From positions 1 to 10,453 of the forward strand of contig JANXEB010000071.1 in the NCBI GenBank assembly GCA_025058985.1: 10,453 bases of DNA, written 5' to 3'. Below are positions 1 to 6,496 of the stretch, one piece after another. Made by a program: the position numbers and the translations under genes. The stretch is from Candidatus Aenigmatarchaeota archaeon (lineage in GTDB: Archaea; Aenigmatarchaeota; Aenigmatarchaeia; CG10238-14; SpSt-28). Numbering within the stretch: position 1 is the first letter of the stretch; every line of letters begins with the position of its first letter. The notes beneath the pieces were generated by a model. The model saw only the letters and a list, made by a program, of their open reading frames with translations. It searched no databases and was not told the origin of the DNA.

Positions 1-267
1 GGCATTTTTGAAGACTATCTTTGCTCTAGGAAAAACTAATGTGATTACTTCTCTTAGTATTTTAATATAAGGGCTCTGAAAAAAACAAGCCAAAAAGTTT
101 ATGGAAAAGGTATAAAGCAGTATAAACATGTTTCGAATACAAAGTCTAATTAATGAATTATGTAATAAACTAATCATAAGTATATTAATGTCGTAAAATA
201 TTTTAATTCTAAAATTTTTTATAATCTCGGTAACCTCTATATCAATTCTTTTTAACCGCTTCGGCAC
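1..267 (-). CDS. possible partial hypothetical protein running off the left edge (5' end present)
   Basis: A frame of 89 codons from a GTG at 267-265 stays open to the edge of the window; the in-frame stop just upstream is TAA at 288-286. In DNA this AT-rich, a chance open run of that length is unlikely. The start lies about 5 bases downstream of the transcription start predicted from a TATA-like box at 294-302, so it would be nearly leaderless. The predicted N-terminus begins MPKRLKRIDIEVTEII, followed by hydrophobic stretches at about residues 27-40 and 47-66. Against it: no glycine in 89 residues, few alanines, and few codons starting with G, unlike the firm genes in this window. It may be a real membrane-associated protein, a decayed gene, or chance. 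I do not recognise it. It would be co-directional with the operon ending at 366 but separately transcribed. Confidence 0.35.
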   Translation of the reverse strand, partial: MPKRLKRIDIEVTEIIKNFRIKIFYDINILMISLLHNSLIRLCIRNMFILLYTFSINFLACFFQSPYIKILREVITLVFPRAKIVFKNA

Positions 268-293
268 TTTTTTACATAATTGGTCATATTAAG

Positions 294-302
294 TTTATAT
301 AT
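294..302 (-). promoter_or_regulatory. TATA-like box for the possible left-edge gene
   Basis: Read on the minus strand the element is ATATATAAA, 27-35 bases before the GTG at 267. Archaeal TATA boxes centre about 26 bases before transcription start, which would place initiation near 272, giving a leader of about five bases. Nothing else downstream on that strand would use it. Confidence 0.35.
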
Positions 303-330
303 CATTAATAACTCCATACTAACTGAATAA

Positions 331-352
331 TAAAATTTTTATAAAAAATATT
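331..352 (-). terminator. probable U-tract terminator after the three-gene glycan operon
   Basis: Just past the stop codon of the last operon gene (TAA at 368-366), the minus strand carries a run of six T, a short A run, then TTTT, without a convincing GC hairpin. Archaeal RNA polymerase terminates at such T-rich tracts without needing a hairpin. In DNA this AT-rich, T runs are common, so this is only suggestive. Confidence 0.3.
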
Positions 353-365
353 AAATTGCTTAATT

Positions 366-1541
366 TTACGTTTTAAGTTTTTTGTATATATCTATTAATT
401 TTTTTGACTCGATAGACCAGTTAAACATTTTCTTACATACTTTTCGACTATTAAATCCTAATTTTTTTCTTAGCCTATTGTTTTTTAACAAAACTATTAA
501 AGCTTTCGCTAGTTCCTCAGGATTATCAGTATTGCATATAATTCCAGAGTAATTATGTTTTACAAATCTTCTTAAATTAGGAAGATTGTTGGCTATCAAT
601 GGTATACCAGAGGACATATATTCAAAAACTTTATTCGGCACTGCGGTTTCTGTGATTAGATATCCTTTTACGTGAAGAATTAAACCTATATCACAAGACG
701 CAATTAGTTTTGCCATTTCTTCTTGACTGAGATATGGTAACCAAACAAACTTATCTTCTAATTCTCTGTTTTTAATCTCTTCAACAAGAGTTCTGTAGTA
801 TTTTCGATTTCTTATAATACCTCTAATTAAAAATACTGTATCGGGTACTTCTTTTAAAACATTTTTAGCTGCTCTAATTAGATTATGGATACCAAAACAC
901 GGTACGATAGAACCTACAAAGAGTACGGTTTTACCAAAAATACCAAATTTTTTAAGAAAACTTTTATCTCTTTTTCTTGGAGTAAATAAGTTTATATCAA
1001 CAGAGTTATAAATGTATCCAATTTTTTTTCTAGGTATGCGCCATCTATTTAAAAGAAGTTTGCAGTGCTCTTCACCCTGTGTAAGAATGAAATCTGTGTT
1101 TGAACATATGTATTCTTCTAGTTTGTGAAAAATTTTAATGAATAAAGTTTTTTTATCTTCGATTTCTAAAGGATCGTGATAATCAAAAATAATTTTACAA
1201 TCTAATTTAAATAGTTTTTTGGCTATTAGTGTAACAATAGCACCAGTATGCCTATGTGCATGAATTATTCTAATTTTATTTTTTTTACAAATTTTCGCTA
1301 TTTCGAAGATGAAAAGTGGATAGAACACAAAATGTAGTTTAATAATTCCCAGGCGTAATCCTTTTATTTTCTCGTATATTCCTACAAATTTTTGTATGAC
1401 TGAAATATTTCTATGAGACAAATAAGCCTTATATGGGGCTGGGTTCTCTAGTGTCAAACACCACACTTTATATCCGTTTTCAGCTAAAGTTTTACACATC
1501 TTAAATGCACGAACTCCGCCAAAAACATGTAATACGTTCAT
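366..1541 (-). CDS. GT4-family glycosyltransferase
   Basis: Predicted 391-residue cytosolic GT-B enzyme that would transfer a sugar from a nucleotide donor to a growing surface glycan; donor and acceptor are unknown. The N-terminal Rossmann half opens with LHVFGG (residues 4-9) and includes HAHRHTG (94-100), typical of GT4 acceptor-side domains. The linker LTQGEEHCKLL is near 153-163 and NSVDINLFTP near 179-188. The C-terminal donor domain starts at VLFVGS (206-211) and holds PNKVFEYMSSGIPLIA (302-317), the nucleotide-sugar-binding signature, with Glu298 and Glu307 in place of a strict E-x7-E. Length is normal for the family. It is the last of three minus-strand genes; its ATG overlaps the preceding TGA by four bases (ATGA), and a GAGG lies about 10 bases before the start, so translational coupling is likely. 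Family assignment is firm, specificity unknown. Confidence 0.92.
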   Translation of the reverse strand: MNVLHVFGGVRAFKMCKTLAENGYKVWCLTLENPAPYKAYLSHRNISVIQKFVGIYEKIKGLRLGIIKLHFVFYPLFIFEIAKICKKNKIRIIHAHRHTGAIVTLIAKKLFKLDCKIIFDYHDPLEIEDKKTLFIKIFHKLEEYICSNTDFILTQGEEHCKLLLNRWRIPRKKIGYIYNSVDINLFTPRKRDKSFLKKFGIFGKTVLFVGSIVPCFGIHNLIRAAKNVLKEVPDTVFLIRGIIRNRKYYRTLVEEIKNRELEDKFVWLPYLSQEEMAKLIASCDIGLILHVKGYLITETAVPNKVFEYMSSGIPLIANNLPNLRRFVKHNYSGIICNTDNPEELAKALIVLLKNNRLRKKLGFNSRKVCKKMFNWSIESKKLIDIYKKLKT

Positions 1542-2482
1542 CTAATTTTTCCTCGCACTTCTTGATACCATTTTATAAATTCCTTTAAACCTTTTTCTAT
1601 ACTATATTTTGGTTTCCATCCGAGTTTCTTTATCTTTTTTATGTCTCCATAAATTTTTTTAACGTTTCCACACCAACTTCTATAGGTATAAACAACTACT
1701 GGATTTAATTTTAGAATGTTTAACATTATCGTTATTAATTTTTTTATTTCAATTCCTTCCCCGCTTCCTATGTTAAATATTTCTCCTAAAGCCTTCTCAT
1801 GTTCACCCAATAAACTCAATGCAGTTACAGTGTCTTTTACAAAAATAAAATCCCTCATCTCCTCACCACTTCCAAACACCTTTAATCTATTCGGATTACG
1901 TCTTAATCTTTCTAATATATCAAAATGTATATACTTAAATTGTCTAGGTCCATATGTATTAAATATTCTAGCTATGGACATCTCTACACCATATATTTTA
2001 TAATATCTTTGAAAATAAATTTCTGCACAATATTTAGACATGCCGTACGGAGATATGGGTGCTATTTTGCTCTTCTCACTTACAGGGTTCTTAATAGGAT
2101 TTCCATATACTGCAGCTGTTGATGCTAAAACAACTCTACAATCATTTTTTCTTGCAGCCTCTAAAACATTTATTGAGCCAAGCACTGTAACTTTTGCGTC
2201 CTTTAAAGGATCCGCATAAGATTGCTTAATTATATGTCCGACAGTGTTTGGGTGAAATGCGGCAAGATGAAAAACTATATCACATCCTTTTGTTAGCGAA
2301 AGCACCAAATTCTTATTCAATACATCTCCAGCTATAATCTTTAAGTTTTTATTCTTTCTAAGATTCTCTTTAAATCCAGAAGAAAAATTATCCAATACTA
2401 TAACCTCACAATTTTTCTCCAAATAAAAATCTACCAAATGCGAACCTATAAAACCAGCCCCTCCAGTAATTAATATCCTCAT
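1538..2482 (-). CDS. NAD-dependent nucleotide-sugar epimerase/dehydratase (extended SDR, GalE-like)
   Basis: A 314-residue extended short-chain dehydrogenase, probably interconverting UDP-sugars at C4 (for example UDP-Glc/UDP-Gal or the N-acetyl forms) in the cytosol. The NAD-binding GGAGFIG is at residues 7-13 and LDNFSSG at 30-36, where Asp31 should contact the adenine ribose. DIVFHLAA is at 68-75. The catalytic set is Ser121/Thr122 in ASTAAVYG, Tyr146 and Lys150 in SPYGMSK. FNTYGPR (174-180), RDFIFVKD (210-217) and the C-terminal GDIKKIKKLGWKP (279-291) are typical of this branch of epimerases. Length and motifs are complete. It starts inside the preceding epimerase's stop region (ATGA overlap at 2479-2482) and overlaps the next gene the same way, so the three are almost surely one operon. 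Whether the substrate is glucose-, GlcNAc- or uronate-based cannot be told from motifs. Confidence 0.93.
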   Translation of the reverse strand: MRILITGGAGFIGSHLVDFYLEKNCEVIVLDNFSSGFKENLRKNKNLKIIAGDVLNKNLVLSLTKGCDIVFHLAAFHPNTVGHIIKQSYADPLKDAKVTVLGSINVLEAARKNDCRVVLASTAAVYGNPIKNPVSEKSKIAPISPYGMSKYCAEIYFQRYYKIYGVEMSIARIFNTYGPRQFKYIHFDILERLRRNPNRLKVFGSGEEMRDFIFVKDTVTALSLLGEHEKALGEIFNIGSGEGIEIKKLITIMLNILKLNPVVVYTYRSWCGNVKKIYGDIKKIKKLGWKPKYSIEKGLKEFIKWYQEVRGKIR

Positions 2483-3588
2483 TTTAAATTTTGTATTATA
2501 TAATTTGCAATTCTTTTAGAAGCTTTACCGTCTCCATAAGGGTTTTTAAACTTAGGTATTTTAAAACTTGAACTTTCTAACATATCTATAATTTCTTTTG
2601 CATAATTTACATTTAACTTAGTTAAAAAATTTATCCCTGTTTTTAACCCTTCTTGCCTTTCAGTGGCTTTTCTTAACAAAATACATGGTTTTTTAAGTAC
2701 TAAACTCTCTTCTTGAATAGAACCACCATCTGTTATTATATATGTAGAATTTTTAAGAAGATGTATAAACTCAATATAACCGAGCAAAGAAGAAAATTTA
2801 ATATTGCTATTATGTAGTTCTTTAAATAAACCAAATTTTTCTATTTGTTTCTTTGTGTTATCGTGAATAGGCCAGTAAATTGGTAATGAGACGTTTTTAA
2901 TTATTTCAACAATTTTTTTCATTCTTTCTTTTGATTTTATATTTTCATGTCTATGTATATTAACTACAACGTATTTTTTTTCTTTAGGTTTTTTAATTCT
3001 TTTCTTCCTAGCAAGTTTTAAAGAAATAAAAACAGACTCAATAATAGTATTACCAACTTTTATTATTTCTCCGTTTAGTTTTTCTTTTTCTAGGTTTTTC
3101 ACACTTAAATCAGAAGGAGCAAATAATGTATCTGAAAATCTATCAGCAATTTTTCTAGAAATTTCCTCGGGGAACGGTTCTAATAGATTAAATGAACGAA
3201 GGCCCGCTTCTAAATGAGCGTTCTTCCATTTCTTGAATAAATTTAATGTGCGTGAACTAGCTATGGCTGCTGCGCATGTTGTTATAGTATCTCCATGATA
3301 TAGCACATATACTGGTTTAAGTTTTTTTATTACATTCTGCAGTTTATAAACTAAGGGCAGTGCCCAAAAACTTGCCTTATGAATCTTTACCATAAATCTC
3401 GAAGAAAGTTTCGGTGGTGTATATAATATAATATCAGGCTTTTTAACTCCGAAATCATTAATTAAGCTAGTTATTGAATGTTGTCCAGTGTGAATAAAAT
3501 AATAATCAACATGTATTTTTTCCAATTCCCTCATTACAGGAATAGTTTTTATTAGTTCGGCTTTTGTACCAACAATAAAAACTATCAT
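2479..3588 (-). CDS. UDP-N-acetylglucosamine 2-epimerase-like protein (WecB-type)
   Basis: A 369-residue GT-B-fold epimerase expected to convert UDP-GlcNAc to UDP-ManNAc, or act on a related UDP-diacetamido sugar. Residues equivalent to the E. coli WecB catalytic set are present: Asp100 in HGDT (98-101), Glu127 in HLEAGLRS (125-132), Glu141 in PFPEE (138-142) and His212 in IHRHEN (211-216). The UDP-binding C-terminal signature TDGGSIQEES (286-295) and the following TERQEG (309-314) are clear. The N-terminal motif is GTKAELIK (7-14), not the usual GTRPEIIK, placing it in a divergent branch, so the exact substrate, and whether it is hydrolysing, are uncertain. It is the first gene of the operon. 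The ATG at 3588 is preceded by a TATA-like element 20-28 bases upstream and no Shine-Dalgarno, consistent with a leaderless start. Confidence 0.9.
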   Translation of the reverse strand: MIVFIVGTKAELIKTIPVMRELEKIHVDYYFIHTGQHSITSLINDFGVKKPDIILYTPPKLSSRFMVKIHKASFWALPLVYKLQNVIKKLKPVYVLYHGDTITTCAAAIASSRTLNLFKKWKNAHLEAGLRSFNLLEPFPEEISRKIADRFSDTLFAPSDLSVKNLEKEKLNGEIIKVGNTIIESVFISLKLARKKRIKKPKEKKYVVVNIHRHENIKSKERMKKIVEIIKNVSLPIYWPIHDNTKKQIEKFGLFKELHNSNIKFSSLLGYIEFIHLLKNSTYIITDGGSIQEESLVLKKPCILLRKATERQEGLKTGINFLTKLNVNYAKEIIDMLESSSFKIPKFKNPYGDGKASKRIANYIIQNLK

Positions 3589-3607
3589 GAATAATTTATA
3601 ATAATGT

Positions 3608-3616
3608 TTTAAATAT
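3608..3616 (-). promoter_or_regulatory. TATA-like promoter of the minus-strand glycan operon
   Basis: The minus strand reads ATATTTAAA here, 20-28 bases before the ATG at 3588. That spacing puts the transcription start at or next to the start codon, so the operon mRNA is probably leaderless. It lies in the 161-base divergent spacer shared with the first methyltransferase. Confidence 0.5.
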
Positions 3617-3724
3617 TATGAAAGCAGCTAATATCTTTTTAAAAAATTTGAAGCTATATCTGTTCGACAGCAATTAAAAATAAAAAAAGTATATTATGGA
3701 TTATGTTATCTTTTTCATCAAACA

Positions 3725-3730
3725 CATATA
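3725..3730 (+). promoter_or_regulatory. weak TATA-like element before the first methyltransferase
   Basis: CATATA lies 20-25 bases before the ATG at 3750, the spacing seen at other genes in this window. The match is short. No Shine-Dalgarno sequence precedes the ATG, which favours a leaderless start. Confidence 0.3.
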
Positions 3731-3749
3731 AGAAAATGGCAAAATAATA

Positions 3750-4364
3750 ATGGTAGAGTTATTTTTTGGTTGGATTAAAATTAATAAGAAAGATAAAATA
3801 TTGGATGTTGGTTGTTTTGATGGGAGTAGGGTAAACTATTTAAATAAAATTATACCAAACATAGCCATTGGTATAGATATTGATAAAAAAGCTCTTTTGA
3901 CTCATAGATTTGAAAATTTGATATGCGCCGATCTTTTAAATCTTCCTTTTAAGAAAAGTGTGTTTAATAAAGTTATTTGTGCGGAAGTACTTGAACATGT
4001 AGAGAATGATGATATAGCTTTGAAGAATATTAAGCATGTTTTAAAAAGAAATGGTTTATTATTTCTTTCAACACCACGTCATATAAAGTTTTTTGATATA
4101 TGGGATCCAGCATGGCTAAAATGGAAACTGATAAAAAGAGATTGTATTCATAGACATTATTCTATAAAGGATTTGATTAAAAAACTAAAAAAACATGGTT
4201 TTGAAACTATAAAAATAGAGGTATTACATTCGTATTGTTGGTTATTCACTAGATGGCTTAATGTTATTTTAAGATATATTGTTAAATCCAAACATCAAAT
4301 AAAATATGAAAAAATCAAAAAGGGAAAATTTAATATTTTTATTTTGTGTAAGTTAAAGAAATAG
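3750..4364 (+). CDS. class I SAM-dependent methyltransferase (Methyltransf_11-like)
   Basis: A 204-residue Rossmann-fold methyltransferase, presumably methylating a small molecule or a sugar in the surface-glycan pathway. The SAM-binding motif I is LDVGCFDGS (18-26), the acidic residue after strand 2 is Asp43 in GIDID, Asp61 opens ADLLNLPF (60-67), and CAEVLEHVEN (78-87) is the post-motif III signature of the UbiE/Methyltransf_11 group. LFLSTPRH (104-111) follows. The C-terminal third, rich in Trp and basic residues (about 120-180), is where substrate specificity usually lies and is not recognisable. It has its own promoter region, divergent from the epimerase operon, with a stop codon in frame just upstream and no competing ATG. 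Sugar O-methylation is inferred only from neighbours; family assignment is firm. Confidence 0.85.
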   Translation: MVELFFGWIKINKKDKILDVGCFDGSRVNYLNKIIPNIAIGIDIDKKALLTHRFENLICADLLNLPFKKSVFNKVICAEVLEHVENDDIALKNIKHVLKRNGLLFLSTPRHIKFFDIWDPAWLKWKLIKRDCIHRHYSIKDLIKKLKKHGFETIKIEVLHSYCWLFTRWLNVILRYIVKSKHQIKYEKIKKGKFNIFILCKLKK

Positions 4365-4499
4365 CTTAGATAAGCTTCACTATGAAATACAGAGTTTAGC
4401 TTAAGGAAGTATAGTTTTATTCTATAAACATTTTCTTGAAAAATTTGGGTAAACACGCGAATAAAACAAATTTATTTTAAAAGTTACTTAAATAGCTTA
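4362..4499 (+). repeat. three copies of TAGCTTA in the spacer between the methyltransferase genes
   Basis: The heptamer occurs at 4362-4368, 4397-4403 and 4493-4499. By base composition one copy of a given 7-mer of this kind would rarely be expected in 140 bases, so three are notable, though the motif was picked after looking. The spacing (35 and 96) is irregular. Function is unknown; regulatory binding sites or chance are both possible. No gene was found in this 186-base spacer. Confidence 0.3.
4363..4376. repeat. perfect inverted repeat at the end of the first methyltransferase gene
   Basis: Six-base arms AGCTTA and TAAGCT flank GA, overlapping the stop codon TAG (4362-4364). It could fold as a small hairpin in the transcript or be a protein-binding dyad. 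The loop would be only two bases, so a DNA dyad is the likelier reading. It is not followed by a T run, so a terminator role is not supported. Confidence 0.4.
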
Positions 4500-4500
4500 A

Positions 4501-4521
4501 TTTTAGCGAGACGCTCTAAAA
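4501..4521. promoter_or_regulatory. GC-cored dyad upstream of the second methyltransferase
   Basis: Four-base GC-rich arms AGCG/CGCT around AGA are extended outward by TTTT/AAAA with a two-base bulge, giving an imperfect eight-pair dyad. It is one of the few GC-rich spots in the intergenic DNA and lies 30-50 bases before the ATG at 4551, just upstream of the expected TATA position. An operator is plausible. A terminator for the upstream gene is less so, since A rather than T follows on the plus strand. Confidence 0.35.
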
Positions 4522-4550
4522 CAAAAATATCGAAACTGTAAACTATATTT

Positions 4551-5231
4551 ATGGGGGATAATCAAAATAGTATAGTAACTAATAAAAAAAATTTTCAATT
4601 TAAAACTAGTTTAAGAAATTTTCTAAAAAAAATTAAACCAAAGAGGGTGCTTAGCATAGCTTGTGGAAAAGAATTAGAATCAAGCTATTTAAAAATTAAT
4701 GGAATTGAATTTTGGGGCATCGACAAAGATTTGAGTGTAATTAGTAATAACGTTAAATTTTGTGATGTAGATAAACAAAAATTTCCATTTCCAGACAGTT
4801 TTTTTGATGCGGCAATATGTATTTTTGGTATAGAACATTTCAATAATCCAAAAAAAGTATTTAAAGAAGTAAGAAGAGTATTGAAAAATGAAGGAAAATT
4901 TATTTTTGTAACTACAAACACAAACAATCTTATTTTTTCTCTTTTTTGGCTTCAAAAAATTATTAATATAAGAAAAATATGGCTTCGCTTAAGAAAATCG
5001 AGAGAGAAATTTAAGGTTTATTATAAAGCAAATAATATTTTAAAAATAGTTAAACTGTGTAAACAAAACAAATTTAGGATTAAAAAAATAATTGTGTTTG
5101 GTCAAATCTGCGGATACATCTCAACCCATCCAAATCTTATAAAAATTATGAGTAGCTTTGAAGAAAAAATTTATAAATTTATTTACCAATTAAGACCAAC
5201 TATTTACATGTTAACTGAAGTAAGCAAATAA
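4551..5231 (+). CDS. class I SAM-dependent methyltransferase (Methyltransf_11-like)
   Basis: A 226-residue SAM-binding protein of the same broad family as the gene upstream, but clearly different in sequence. Motif I is VLSIACGKE (33-41), less glycine-rich than usual, the acidic residue is Asp58 in GIDKD, and Asp72 precedes the FPFPDSFFDAAIC segment (78-90). FGIEHFNNP (92-100) matches the LEHV-type motif and VRRVLKNEGKFIFVTTNT (107-124) the following strand. The basic C-terminal part (about 140-226) is not recognisable and may bind the acceptor. Only one ATG is usable: the next in-frame Met falls beyond motif I. A poor TATA-like stretch lies near 4523-4530. It seems to be transcribed on its own, 186 bases after the previous gene. 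Its position between glycan genes suggests methylation of a sugar, which is inference. Confidence 0.82.
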   Translation: MGDNQNSIVTNKKNFQFKTSLRNFLKKIKPKRVLSIACGKELESSYLKINGIEFWGIDKDLSVISNNVKFCDVDKQKFPFPDSFFDAAICIFGIEHFNNPKKVFKEVRRVLKNEGKFIFVTTNTNNLIFSLFWLQKIINIRKIWLRLRKSREKFKVYYKANNILKIVKLCKQNKFRIKKIIVFGQICGYISTHPNLIKIMSSFEEKIYKFIYQLRPTIYMLTEVSK

Positions 5232-5264
5232 ACACAAGAGAAATTACCTAAACCTATAAGGTTC

Positions 5265-5280
5265 TTAAAAAAGCTTTTAA
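5265..5280. repeat. small A/T-rich inverted repeat in the spacer before the GT4-GT2 pair
   Basis: TTAAAA and TTTTAA flank AAGC; directly upstream, at 5251-5263, AACCT and AGGTT flank ATA. Both are short and expected occasionally in AT-rich DNA. They could fold in a transcript reading on from the methyltransferase gene, but no T tract follows to suggest termination. Confidence 0.2.
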
Positions 5281-5330
5281 TAGAGTATATAAGTTCTTTA
5301 AATAATTAAAAATTTTCTAAATTACTTTGT

Positions 5331-5343
5331 TATAGAAATATAT
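5331..5343 (+). promoter_or_regulatory. TATA-like region for the GT4-GT2 operon
   Basis: TATAGAAATATAT ends 17 bases and begins 29 bases before the ATG at 5360, matching a leaderless start there. A stronger-looking TATATAAG lies at 5285-5292 and, if used, would start the mRNA near 5315 with a leader of about 45 bases. The sequence alone does not choose between them. Confidence 0.4.
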
Positions 5344-5359
5344 GAAAATTCGAATATGA

Positions 5360-6493
5360 ATGAAAGGCACGATGAAGAAAGAAACTAAACATATATTGTT
5401 TCATGACTTTTTAATAGAAAAAGGTGGTGGTGAAAGAGTCATAAGTGTTCTAAGTAAACACTTCAAAGCATCAATAGTTACTTGGTTTTATAACAAAAAT
5501 TTAACTTACAGTGATCTTGTTAACGCAAAAATATTTTATCAGAAAAATTTTTTAAATCAATTATTATCTAAGATTAGTATTTTAAAATTATTTAAAACAT
5601 CTTTATTTTTCGCTAAACAACTTAAAAAATTTGCCAACTTTTTTAATGAAAATTTTGATGTTGCTATTTTCTCAGGATTTTATACAATGTTTTTCGCAAA
5701 ATTTCTCAATATTCCAAAAATCTATTATATACAAGCAGAACCATTAACTTATGTTTTAGAAAGAGAAAGTTATAAAAAAAATTATTTAACAAAGATCTAT
5801 AAATTAATACACAGGCTCTATTTTAAAAAGTTGGAAAAAGAAGGAATTTTAAGTATGGATAAAATAATTGCGAACTCTATTTATACCAAAAAAGTTTACG
5901 AAGAATATTTTGGTGTGAATGTGAAAAATGTAATATATCCTCCTGTAGAAACTAGGAAATTTTATTTTAAGAAATATGGCGATTTCTTTTTAATGGTAAG
6001 TAGATTATACCCTCATAAAAGAGTTCATATAGTAGCGAAAACGTTTGCTAAACTTCCTGATTATAAATTAGTAATAGTTGGGACAGGACCTCTTTCTAAA
6101 TATATCAGAAAGCTATCATTGAAATACAACAACATAACTTATCTTGGTGGAGTAACTGAGGAAAAATTAATAGAACTTTATGCTACTTGTAAAGCTGTTA
6201 TTTATATTTCAGAAAAAGAACACTTTGGTATTATACCAATTGAGGCAAATGCTTCAGGAAAACCAGCTATAGTTAGTAATGAAGGTGGTTTACCAGAAAC
6301 TATAATAGATGGAAAGACTGGAATTATAATTAATCCTCCGTATGAAAAAAGTCTCATGGAAACTATTCTAACGTTTGATGAAAATAAATTTAAAACTTTT
6401 GATTGTATTAAAAATTCAAAAAGATTTGATGTGTATATTTTTATAGAAAAATTTGAAAAGGTAATAAATAAAATTATAGCGAATGCTGTTTAA
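5360..6493 (+). CDS. GT4-family glycosyltransferase with strict E-x7-E motif
   Basis: A 377-residue GT-B glycosyltransferase, probably a cytosolic retaining enzyme adding a hexose or similar sugar to a surface-glycan intermediate. GGGERV (22-27) is the N-terminal glycine loop typical of GT4 enzymes. IQAEPLTYVLER is at 123-134. The donor domain begins FFLMVSRLYPHKRV (208-221), followed by LVIVGTGP (236-243), and contains the E-x7-E pair Glu286 and Glu294 in EHFGIIPIEANASGKPAIV, then EGGLPETI (307-314). All key elements are intact. Start choice: ATG 5360 fits the nearby TATA spacing; a second in-frame ATG at 5372 would remove only four residues. The next gene follows after three bases, so both form one operon. 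It differs from the GT4 on the other strand, which lacks the exact E-x7-E spacing. Confidence 0.92.
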   Translation: MKGTMKKETKHILFHDFLIEKGGGERVISVLSKHFKASIVTWFYNKNLTYSDLVNAKIFYQKNFLNQLLSKISILKLFKTSLFFAKQLKKFANFFNENFDVAIFSGFYTMFFAKFLNIPKIYYIQAEPLTYVLERESYKKNYLTKIYKLIHRLYFKKLEKEGILSMDKIIANSIYTKKVYEEYFGVNVKNVIYPPVETRKFYFKKYGDFFLMVSRLYPHKRVHIVAKTFAKLPDYKLVIVGTGPLSKYIRKLSLKYNNITYLGGVTEEKLIELYATCKAVIYISEKEHFGIIPIEANASGKPAIVSNEGGLPETIIDGKTGIIINPPYEKSLMETILTFDENKFKTFDCIKNSKRFDVYIFIEKFEKVINKIIANAV

Positions 6494-6496
6494 AAA

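Noticed and set aside
2..70. Possible C-terminal tail of a plus-strand gene (22 codons ending TAA at 68-70)
   Set aside because: The translation looks protein-like, but 22 open codons are too few to separate from chance and conflict with the longer minus-strand frame.
1716..2122. Two open frames on the plus strand inside the GalE-like epimerase gene
   Set aside because: They are antisense to a gene with complete SDR motifs, have no promoter or ribosome site, and encode low-complexity Ile/Ser/Leu-rich peptides.
3618..3677. 19-codon ATG frame in the divergent spacer (plus strand)
   Set aside because: Too short, no Shine-Dalgarno or TATA at the right spacing, and it overlaps the promoter of the minus-strand operon.
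4685..4955. Two open frames on the minus strand inside the second methyltransferase gene
   Set aside because: They are shadows of a plus-strand gene with clear SAM-binding motifs, and their Phe/Lys/Ile-rich translations lack any recognisable pattern.
5251..5263. AACCT-ATA-AGGTT hairpin as a terminator of the second methyltransferase
   Set aside because: The stem is only five pairs and no T run follows on the plus strand.
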